The translations under genes and the position numbers were made by a program. The notes under the pieces were generated by a model that had not been told where the DNA came from, made no database searches, and was given only the letters and a program-made list of their open reading frames with translations. This document shows, piece after piece, positions 19,266 through 25,328 of a stretch of 34,744 nucleotides of DNA. Position 1 is the first letter of the stretch. Each line of letters starts with the position of its first letter. This DNA comes from Gammaproteobacteria bacterium (GTDB taxonomy: Bacteria > Pseudomonadota > Gammaproteobacteria > PS1 > Pseudothioglobaceae). The DNA is taken from positions 1-34,744 of the forward strand of contig JAQWRQ010000055.1 of assembly GCA_029243595.1 (NCBI GenBank), written 5' to 3'.

Positions 19266-19718
19266 ATGATGCATAAGCAAATATCGAATTTCTGGCAAAC
19301 ACTCAGGTTGGATCAAATGAGTCGAACTCAATGGGAGTCACTTTGTGATGGTTGTGGCCGTTGTTGTTTGCACAAGTTAGAAGACGAGGACACTGATGAA
19401 ATTTATTTTACCGATGTGGCGTGTCGCTACTTAGATGAAGAAACTTGTCAGTGCCCACATTATGATACTCGCCAATCCTTAGTGCCAGATTGCCTAACCA
19501 TTTACCCTGATTGGGGAGATAAATTTAATTGGCTTCCCGATACGTGCGCTTATCGGTTATTATCTGAAGGTAAAGACCTATTTGATTGGCACCCGCTGAT
19601 TAGTGGCGATAGTAATTCTGTGCACTTGGCGGGTATTTCTGTACGTGGCCGTACTTTTAGAGATGATGAAGTGCAAGAGCAAGATATTTATAAACATGTG
19701 ATTACTTGGGTAAATTGA
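19266..19718 (+). CDS. YcgN-like (UPF0260) cysteine-cluster protein
   Basis: This 150-residue cytoplasmic protein has the CDGCGRCCLHK signature near residue 27 (CxxCxxCC type) plus further conserved cysteines in DVACRYLD, CQCPHY, PDCLTIYPDW and DTCAYRLL. This is the pattern of the UPF0260/YcgN family, thought to bind a zinc or iron centre. The LAGISVRGRTF stretch near the end is also family-like. The molecular function is not known. Two ATGs in a row (19266, 19269) allow a one-residue uncertainty. The stop overlaps the next start by one base (TGATG). Confidence 0.88.
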   Translation: MMHKQISNFWQTLRLDQMSRTQWESLCDGCGRCCLHKLEDEDTDEIYFTDVACRYLDEETCQCPHYDTRQSLVPDCLTIYPDWGDKFNWLPDTCAYRLLSEGKDLFDWHPLISGDSNSVHLAGISVRGRTFRDDEVQEQDIYKHVITWVN

Positions 19719-20137
19719 TGAATAAAAAAATAGCGTTATTGTTGTTATTGTTAACCACTAAAGTTTTTGCACAATGGCCACATGAGAATATTTCCCAAGC
19801 TGTATTTTCTACTGATGTGGCTGAAAGACAGCCAATAGAGATAATTACTGAAGCAGACAATTCTTTAGGTAAAATCTACTTCTTTACCAATATCCGACAT
19901 TTGACGGGCGATACTATTACCCATCGTTGGATCTATAAAGACAAGGTCAAGGCTGAAGTTAGTTTTGATATTAAAGGTAAGCGCTGGCGTGTATGGTCGA
20001 GTAAAAATCTTTGGCACACATGGACAGGGCAGTGGAAAGTAGAAGTAGTTAATCAGAAAAATGAAATACTACTAGCAAAAATATTTGAATTCGGAAAGAA
20101 CGCCCATCAAATGGGTACAGGAAAGAACAATGGATAA
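19718..20137 (+). CDS. DUF2914-domain exported protein
   Basis: From the ATG at 19718 this 139-residue protein has a cleavable signal peptide ([18 protein letters not shown] then QWPH). A DUF2914-type domain follows, with [28 protein letters not shown] and [10 protein letters not shown], the strand pattern found in that family. A longer reading from TTG at 19706 adds four residues but is less likely. The domain's function is unknown and it may act in the periplasm or at the membrane. It overlaps the preceding gene by one base and argG by 8 nt. I assign no reaction. Confidence 0.8.
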   Translation: MNKKIALLLLLLTTKVFAQWPHENISQAVFSTDVAERQPIEIITEADNSLGKIYFFTNIRHLTGDTITHRWIYKDKVKAEVSFDIKGKRWRVWSSKNLWHTWTGQWKVEVVNQKNEILLAKIFEFGKNAHQMGTGKNNG

Positions 20138-21326
20138 AGTAGTACTTGCCTATTCGGGCGGATTAGACACAAGCATCATCGTTAAGTGGTTACAAGACAC
20201 TTATCAGTGTGAAGTAGTTACCTTTACGGCCGATATTGGCCAAGGTGAAGAAGTCGAGCCTGCACGCGCTAAAGCTGTCGCTGCCGGCGTTAAAGAAATT
20301 TATATTGAAGATTTACGTGAAGAATTTGCACGTGATTTTGTCTTCCCAATGTTTCGTGCCAATGCAATTTACGAAGGCGAGTATTTACTCGGAACTTCTA
20401 TTGCACGCCCATTAATTTCCAAACGTTTGGTAGAAATTGCTAATGAAGTAGGTGCTGATGCTATCTCACATGGCGCAACCGGCAAGGGTAATGATCAAGT
20501 GCGCTTTGAACTAAATGCTTACGCACTCGATGCTGACATCCAAGTGATTGCCCCATGGCGTGAGTGGGAATTATCTTCTCGTGAAAGTCTAATGGCTTAT
20601 GCAGAAAGCCATGGTATTGAGATTGATTACCAAAAACAAAACAAAAAATCTCCCTATTCAATGGATGCGAATTTATTGCACATTTCATATGAAGGTGATA
20701 TTTTGGAAGACCCTTGGGCAGAGCCTGAAGACGACATGTGGCGCTGGACAGTGTCACCTGAGAACGCACCTGATAAAGCTGAAACTATTGAGATTACTTA
20801 TACTAAAGGCGATATTACCGCTATTGATGGTGAAGTAATGAGCCCTGCAACCGTGATGGAAGTATTGAATCAACGTGCGGGTGCACACGGTATTGGCCGT
20901 GATGATATTGTTGAAAATCGTTTTGTTGGTATGAAGTCACGCGGTTGTTATGAAACACCGGCAGGCACAGTGATGCTTAAAGCCCATCGTGCGATGGAAA
21001 GCCTTACGCTTGATCGTGAAGCGGCACATCTTAAAGATGAGCTAATGCCAAAATATGCTGAGATGATTTATAACGGTTTTTGGTTTGCACCAGAGCGTGA
21101 AATGCTACAAGCAGCGATTGATAAAACTCAAGAAACCGTTAATGGCACAGTTCGCCTTAAACTTTATAAAGGCGGTATTACGGTTGTTGGACGTAAATCT
21201 GATGATTCACTTTTTAGTGAAAAAATCGCAACCTTCGAGGATGATGAAGGCGCTTATGATCAAAAAGATGCAGCTGGGTTTATTAAACTTAATGCACTTC
21301 GCTTGCGACTCAAGGCTCTAAAGTAA
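20130..21326 (+). CDS. argG: Argininosuccinate synthase ArgG
   Basis: ArgG joins citrulline and aspartate with ATP to form argininosuccinate, the penultimate step of arginine synthesis. I start at the ATG at 20130 ([15 protein letters not shown]), which has an AGGAAAG ribosome-binding site just upstream. The upstream in-frame ATG at 20085 lies inside the DUF2914 gene and does not match the family. The 398-residue protein has the PP-loop [24 protein letters not shown] and [12 protein letters not shown], at the usual length of the shorter ArgG class. It is the last gene of the efp-to-argG array and is followed by a strong terminator. Confidence 0.97.
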   Translation: MDKVVLAYSGGLDTSIIVKWLQDTYQCEVVTFTADIGQGEEVEPARAKAVAAGVKEIYIEDLREEFARDFVFPMFRANAIYEGEYLLGTSIARPLISKRLVEIANEVGADAISHGATGKGNDQVRFELNAYALDADIQVIAPWREWELSSRESLMAYAESHGIEIDYQKQNKKSPYSMDANLLHISYEGDILEDPWAEPEDDMWRWTVSPENAPDKAETIEITYTKGDITAIDGEVMSPATVMEVLNQRAGAHGIGRDDIVENRFVGMKSRGCYETPAGTVMLKAHRAMESLTLDREAAHLKDELMPKYAEMIYNGFWFAPEREMLQAAIDKTQETVNGTVRLKLYKGGITVVGRKSDDSLFSEKIATFEDDEGAYDQKDAAGFIKLNALRLRLKALK

Positions 21327-21362
21327 GAAAACAAGCCGTTCTTAAAATTTCCTAAATTTTTC

Positions 21363-21400
21363 AAAATACCCACTAAAAATACCATTTAGTGGGTATTTTT
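21363..21400 (+). terminator. Intrinsic terminator after argG
   Basis: A perfect 15-bp stem (left arm 21363-21377, right arm 21385-21399) encloses a 7-nt loop, and the right arm ends in a run of five T. It lies 37 nt after the argG stop, the natural end of the plus-strand operon that begins at efp. Confidence 0.85.
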
Positions 21401-21487
21401 ATATTAAAAATGGCATTTTAAAGTATAAAAGTGGGTTTTTTTACTAAAATATAAGACTTATTTCAATTATTTTATAAATTTTAGACA

Positions 21488-21519
21488 ATAAAAAGCCCGA
21501 TAAAAATCGGGCTTTTTAT
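21488..21519 (-). terminator. Terminator after tRNA-Cys, probably bidirectional
   Basis: A perfect 14-bp stem (left arm 21488-21501, right arm 21506-21519) with an AAAA loop has A-runs on the left and T-runs on the right, so it can end transcription from either side. On the minus strand it lies 4 nt beyond the tRNA-Cys 3' end. On the plus strand it is a backup for argG read-through. Confidence 0.8.
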
Positions 21520-21522
21520 GTA

Positions 21523-21596
21523 TGGAGGCCGGAACCAGAATCGAACTGGTCTAGATGGATTTGCAATCCACTGCATAACCGATTTGCTATCCGGCC
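21523..21596 (-). tRNA. tRNA-Cys (anticodon GCA)
   Basis: The minus strand folds into a standard cloverleaf of 74 nt. The acceptor stem GGCCGGA pairs with TCCGGCC, the anticodon loop is TTGCAAA with GCA, the T-arm contains GTTCGATTC, and the 3' CCA is encoded. It lies downstream of tRNA-Gly and pgsA, the same order as pgsA-glyW-cysT in E. coli. Confidence 0.96.
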
Positions 21597-21619
21597 AAGA
21601 CTGTGTGCAAAGGGCTATA

Positions 21620-21647
21620 TAAAAAAAGCCTGTCACGACAGGCTTTT
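21620..21647 (-). terminator. Hairpin with T-run between tRNA-Gly and tRNA-Cys
   Basis: On the minus strand, arms at 21637-21647 and 21624-21634 (GC-rich core GCCTGTC/GACAGGC) form a 10- to 11-bp hairpin followed directly by seven T. This looks like an intrinsic terminator just after tRNA-Gly. No clear promoter separates it from tRNA-Cys, so tRNA-Cys may depend on read-through, or the hairpin may be a processing element. Confidence 0.7.
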
Positions 21648-21652
21648 AAATT

Positions 21653-21728
21653 TGGAGCGGGAAACGAGATTCGAACTCGCGACATTCACGTTGGCAACGT
21701 GATGCTCTACCAGCTGAGCTATTCCCGC
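21653..21728 (-). tRNA. tRNA-Gly (anticodon GCC)
   Basis: The minus strand gives a 76-nt cloverleaf. The acceptor stem GCGGGAA pairs with TTCCCGC, the D-arm contains AGCTCAGCTGGTAGAGC, the anticodon loop is TTGCCAA with GCC, the T-arm contains GTTCGAATC, and the 3' CCA is encoded. It lies 29 nt after the pgsA stop. Confidence 0.97.
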
Positions 21729-21740
21729 AATAGATGGCAA

Positions 21741-21768
21741 ATTATAGTGTTTTTTCGCTAAGAGTCAA
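21741..21768 (-). promoter_or_regulatory. Sigma-70-type promoter of tRNA-Gly inside the end of pgsA
   Basis: On the minus strand TTGACT (21768-21763), a 16-nt spacer and TATAAT (21746-21741) precede the tRNA-Gly gene, whose first base is 12 nt beyond the -10 box. The -35 box lies over the last codons of pgsA. This gives the tRNA its own start independent of pgsA. Confidence 0.65.
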
Positions 21769-22369
21769 ATGTTTTTACACCTTCTTTTAAATAAATAAAG
21801 CCTGAGTACAAGGTTAGCAAGGTTGCAGCTAGTAATAAAGTCACACCGACCTCAAAACTTGGCAAGCCAAAGAAGGGTTGTTGATAAAGTAAAAACAAAA
21901 TGGCGAAGACTTGCACAAAGGTTTTAACCTTGCCAATATAGGAAACATTGACTGTAGAGCGCTGACCAATGGTGCCCATCCATTCTCTCAGGGCAGAAAC
22001 TAAAATCTCACGAGAAATAATAATCAGCGCACAAATGGCGATGTACCAATGTGTATCAGTGGGATAGAAATCCACCAATAATATCAGTGCCACAGACACC
22101 ATTAGCTTATCGGCAACCGGATCTAAAAAAGCACCGAGCTGTGAAGTCATGTTGAGTTTTCTGGCTAAGTAGCCATCCAAATAATCAGTGGTGCTAATAA
22201 AAGCATAAACGCCAGTCACCCAAAAATTAATTTGCGTAAAAATATTGTCAGGTGCCTTAATATTAATAAATCCATCTGGATTGTAAGCAGGCTGAAAGTA
22301 ATACAACGCAACAAAAATTGGAATCAGTGCAATTCTTGAAAGGGTAATTATATTGGGTAGTGTCATCAT
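21758..22369 (-). CDS. pgsA: CDP-diacylglycerol-glycerol-3-phosphate phosphatidyltransferase PgsA
   Basis: PgsA makes phosphatidylglycerophosphate, the committed step to phosphatidylglycerol and cardiolipin, at the inner membrane. I chose the ATG at 22369 (MMTLPNIITLSRI, 203 residues). The open frame reaches 22408, only 7 nt from tRNA-Arg, and that N-terminal extension is not family-like. A second ATG is at 22366. The CDP-alcohol phosphatidyltransferase motif DG-x2-AR-x8-G-x3-D-x3-D is intact with D65, G66, A69, R70, G79, D83 and D87. Several membrane helices flank it. It sits between tRNA-Arg and tRNA-Gly/tRNA-Cys. Confidence 0.95.
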   Translation of the reverse strand: MMTLPNIITLSRIALIPIFVALYYFQPAYNPDGFINIKAPDNIFTQINFWVTGVYAFISTTDYLDGYLARKLNMTSQLGAFLDPVADKLMVSVALILLVDFYPTDTHWYIAICALIIISREILVSALREWMGTIGQRSTVNVSYIGKVKTFVQVFAILFLLYQQPFFGLPSFEVGVTLLLAATLLTLYSGFIYLKEGVKTFDS

Positions 22370-22415
22370 GGTGATTATTCTAACAGAGAATAGTAGATTT
22401 ATTGACACTTGAAAA

Positions 22416-22492
22416 TGGTGGGCCCGACAAGAGTCGAACTTGTAACCGCTCGGTTCGTAGCCGAGTACTCTATCCAGTTGAGCTACGGGCCC
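22416..22492 (-). tRNA. tRNA-Arg (anticodon ACG)
   Basis: The minus strand forms a 77-nt cloverleaf. The acceptor stem GGGCCCG pairs with CGGGCCC, the anticodon stem CTCGG/CCGAG holds loop CTACGAA with ACG (normally deaminated to ICG to read CGU, CGC and CGA), the T-arm contains GTTCGACTC, and the 3' CCA is encoded. It lies between murF and pgsA. Confidence 0.96.
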
Positions 22493-22504
22493 ATAAAGCG
22501 TGTA

Positions 22505-22533
22505 ATTATCACCATATTCGACTCAAAGGTCAA
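22505..22533 (-). promoter_or_regulatory. Sigma-70-type promoter of tRNA-Arg
   Basis: On the minus strand TTGACC (22533-22528), a 17-nt spacer and GATAAT (22510-22505) stand 12 nt before the first base of tRNA-Arg, in the short gap after murF. The spacing is ideal and each hexamer differs from consensus by one base. It probably also drives pgsA. Confidence 0.7.
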
Positions 22534-22545
22534 GCGAGAAGTGGT

Positions 22546-23799
22546 TTATTTTTGTAAGCGATTGACCAATTGATCAAGTTTTACCATGCGTGAGCCTTTA
22601 ATCAGCACCGTGGCATTGATATGATGCGTTAATAGGCGCGAAGCTAATTGATCCAAATCATCAAAATGCATGCCGTCATAATGCTTGGCTAGTTCTCCAT
22701 AGGTGTAAACTGCATCTAGTGAATCTTTGGCTAATTGTCCAATCTGTTGATGGAAAGTTTTGGCCTCATCGCCCAATTCTGCCATACTGCCAAGTACGGC
22801 AACTTTTTCACCGGTAAAGGTGAGTAGTGTATTAATTGCCGCCTTCATTGATTGCGGACTAGCATTGTAAGTGTCATCAATAATGGTTAGATTGGGTTGT
22901 TGGATAACATTGAGTCGGCCTTTTTCGGCTTGGGTATTTTCCAAACCTTGCTTGATGGTATTAATATTAAAGCCCAACGCATGTGCACAAGTGCTAGCTG
23001 CGAGTGCGTTATCAATATTATGCTGGCCAATCAGTTGCAAGATGATGTTAACTTGTTTATCAAAAATATTTAAATCAAAACTATTGTGATCAATATTGCT
23101 AGCAAAAACATCGCCGCCTTTGCCAAAGCTAAGATTGCCACTAAAGTCGGTATCAGTATTGACGATGTTTTTACTGTCGTTGCCATAAATCTCGCCTTTG
23201 GCTTTAACCAAATTATCAAACCCGCCAAATTCTCCAATGTGTGCATCTAGCGTGTTAGTGACTACGGCGACATCAGGTTGAGCAATGTTGCGTAAATAAG
23301 CAATTTCTCCAACATGATTAGCGCCCATTTCAACCACAGCGTATTGGTGTTGATCTTCTAGTTCTAATAAAGTCATCGGCACACCAAGATGGTTATTGAG
23401 ATTGCCCTTGGTAGCGAGTGTCGGTGCTTTTAAACTTAATATATTGGCCAACATATTTTTAGTGGTGGTTTTGCCGTTACTGCCGGTAATGGCTATAACG
23501 GTTGGCTTAACATTATTCAAATGCCAGTGTGCGATATTAGCCAGTGCTGTTTGTGTATCTTCAACTAACAAGACAGGTAGATTGGTCGAAACAGGCTTGC
23601 TTGCAATAATTGCCACTGCACCCATTTTTTCAGCTTCATTTAGATAATCATGTGCATCGAAATTATCACCAATAAGCGCGACAAATAAAGCGCCATCCAT
23701 GCGTTGCCTTGTGTCGGTACACACACCGGTAAATTCAATACACTCGACTGTGTCAACGCCTAGTACTGAGGCAATGGACTGTGTATTAGATGACAGCAT
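22546..23799 (-). CDS. murF: UDP-MurNAc-tripeptide-D-Ala-D-Ala ligase MurF
   Basis: MurF adds D-Ala-D-Ala to UDP-MurNAc-tripeptide, the last cytoplasmic step of peptidoglycan precursor synthesis. I start at the ATG at 23799 (MLSSNTQSIASVLG, 417 residues), which places the family's LG and TDTR segments at the usual distance. An upstream ATG at 23820 would add seven residues and a longer overlap with murE. The ATP loop GSNGKTTTKN, the VEMGANHVGEI segment and DDTYNASPQSMKAA are clear. It overlaps murE by 14 nt. No other dcw-cluster genes follow: tRNA-Arg comes next. Confidence 0.95.
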   Translation of the reverse strand: MLSSNTQSIASVLGVDTVECIEFTGVCTDTRQRMDGALFVALIGDNFDAHDYLNEAEKMGAVAIIASKPVSTNLPVLLVEDTQTALANIAHWHLNNVKPTVIAITGSNGKTTTKNMLANILSLKAPTLATKGNLNNHLGVPMTLLELEDQHQYAVVEMGANHVGEIAYLRNIAQPDVAVVTNTLDAHIGEFGGFDNLVKAKGEIYGNDSKNIVNTDTDFSGNLSFGKGGDVFASNIDHNSFDLNIFDKQVNIILQLIGQHNIDNALAASTCAHALGFNINTIKQGLENTQAEKGRLNVIQQPNLTIIDDTYNASPQSMKAAINTLLTFTGEKVAVLGSMAELGDEAKTFHQQIGQLAKDSLDAVYTYGELAKHYDGMHFDDLDQLASRLLTHHINATVLIKGSRMVKLDQLVNRLQK

Positions 23800-25174
23800 T
23801 TTGTGCAATTTCGATATCACTTAAGACCAATGTCTTGTCTTTGAATTCTTGAGTGGATTCGTGGCCTTTTCCGGCAATGAGCAGACACTCATTTTCATTC
23901 AAAGTGGTGATGGCAGTTTCAATAGCGAGCTGCCTGTCAAGGGTAATGTCTAGCTCGAAACTGTCGTCAATGCCACTGAGAATATCATCAATAATCGCTT
24001 GCGGGTCTTCGCTTCGTGGATTGTCATTAGTGAGTACAATGGTGCTGGCTAGATCGCTGGCAATCTTACCCATCTTAGCGCGTTTGTCTTGATCACGGTT
24101 GCCACCACAGCCAAAGACAATGCGAATTTGATGATCTGGATAATGGCTTTGCAAAGTGTTAATGGCATTTTCGATGGCATCTGGGGTGTGGGCGTAATCA
24201 ACCCAAGCTAAGGTATTTTTAATACGATGCATTCGACCCGCTGGTGGGAATAAGTGGTGCAATAGTGGAATGATGCTTGAACGTTCAAAACCAAGTTGTT
24301 CGACACTGTTGAGTGCAGCCAGAACGTTGGATAAGTTAAACCGCCCCAATAAAGGAGACTCAAATACAAAGCCATCAAGTTGGCATAAAAAACCTTCAGT
24401 TGTGGCGTTGATTTTTTCAAATTCATCTAGACTGTAGGTAGTTTGTGTGGCGTGTTTAGAGATGGCTAAAAAATCTGTATGTTGATCGTTGTCACGATTA
24501 ATCACAACACTTTTGAGTGAGTCAAGAGCAAATAGTTTAAGTTTGGTATCTCGATATTCATCCAAACTGTGGTGATAGTCTAAATGGTCTTGCGTGAGAT
24601 TGGTAAAAACAGCTTGTTTAAAATTAATCCCTGCGACTCTGTCTTGATCCAGCCCGTGAGAAGAAACTTCTAATACTGCCGTGTGAATACCATCTTGATG
24701 GTATTGGTGAAGTGTTTTATAGAGCGTTAAAATATCGGGTGTGGTGTTATTAGAAACCACAGCGCTATGGGTGATACCTAAGGTGCCAATTAGACCATTT
24801 TTGACCCCGAGCTGATTTAATAATTGTGAGATAAAATAACTCACCGAGGTTTTACCATTGGTGCCAGTGATGCCAATTACTTCCACCTGCACCGCTTGAG
24901 GGTAATAAGTACTCGCTAGCATTGGCAAATGTTGCTTGAGATTATCGACACGCACGCTTGGCACACTACAATCAAAATCTTGTGAATCAATCAATACTGC
25001 AACACAGCCGTTTTCAATGGCTTGATCAACATAATCAACACCATGAGAAGACTGCCCTTGTAAAGCAATAAATACATCGCCGGTTTGTATGTTGGCTGCA
25101 TTCAAACACAGGCCTTGAGTTTCGACATCAATCTTCGTGTCAACAATATCAGTTAGTAGTTCATTTAAATTCAT
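23786..25174 (-). CDS. murE: UDP-MurNAc-tripeptide (meso-DAP) ligase MurE
   Basis: MurE adds the third residue of the peptidoglycan stem peptide. The 462-residue protein has the P-loop GTNGKTS at 104-110 and the central FTNLTQDHLDYH. It also has DNPR at 384-387, the motif associated with meso-diaminopimelate rather than lysine, and the C-terminal GKGHE. The length is slightly under E. coli MurE (495), mostly through short loops. A TATAAT on the minus strand lies only 6 nt before the ATG, so the message might be leaderless. Only murE and murF of the division and cell-wall cluster are here. Confidence 0.96.
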   Translation of the reverse strand: MNLNELLTDIVDTKIDVETQGLCLNAANIQTGDVFIALQGQSSHGVDYVDQAIENGCVAVLIDSQDFDCSVPSVRVDNLKQHLPMLASTYYPQAVQVEVIGITGTNGKTSVSYFISQLLNQLGVKNGLIGTLGITHSAVVSNNTTPDILTLYKTLHQYHQDGIHTAVLEVSSHGLDQDRVAGINFKQAVFTNLTQDHLDYHHSLDEYRDTKLKLFALDSLKSVVINRDNDQHTDFLAISKHATQTTYSLDEFEKINATTEGFLCQLDGFVFESPLLGRFNLSNVLAALNSVEQLGFERSSIIPLLHHLFPPAGRMHRIKNTLAWVDYAHTPDAIENAINTLQSHYPDHQIRIVFGCGGNRDQDKRAKMGKIASDLASTIVLTNDNPRSEDPQAIIDDILSGIDDSFELDITLDRQLAIETAITTLNENECLLIAGKGHESTQEFKDKTLVLSDIEIAQNAVI

Positions 25175-25234
25175 GTGGGTATTATAAAAGGTTTATTGCA
25201 AAATAAGACTTAATGGCGCTCCTAGATAGAAATT

Positions 25235-25258
25235 TTTATTGGTATTTGCACCAATAAA
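25235..25258. promoter_or_regulatory. Perfect 9-bp inverted repeat upstream of soxB, candidate operator
   Basis: TTTATTGGT at 25235-25243 and ACCAATAAA at 25250-25258 are exact inverted copies separated by ATTTGC. No T-run follows on either strand, so it does not look like a terminator. It stands about 35 nt upstream of the likely soxB -10 box, a position suited to an activator or repressor dimer. The regulator is unknown. Confidence 0.45.
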
Positions 25259-25269
25259 TGTTTTAAAGA

Positions 25270-25298
25270 CTGAACCTATAGCCACTTTTTGATACAAT
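25270..25298 (+). promoter_or_regulatory. Weak sigma-70-type promoter of soxB
   Basis: TACAAT at 25293-25298 matches the -10 consensus in five of six bases. The best -35 at 17-nt spacing is CTGAAC at 25270-25275, a poor match, which suits a promoter needing an activator. A strong ribosome-binding site (AAGGAG at 25318-25323) lies 5 nt before the soxB ATG. Confidence 0.4.
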
Positions 25299-25328
25299 AA
25301 TGGCTTTAAGTGTATTGAAGGAGTTGAA

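Noticed and set aside
20085-20129. N-terminal extension of argG
   Set aside because: It lies in the DUF2914 gene; the ATG at 20130 has a ribosome-binding site and gives the standard ArgG start.
21401-21480. Possible small RNA or gene in the AT-rich gap after argG
   Set aside because: Only low-complexity AT sequence with weak short palindromes; no promoter, start or stable fold stands out.
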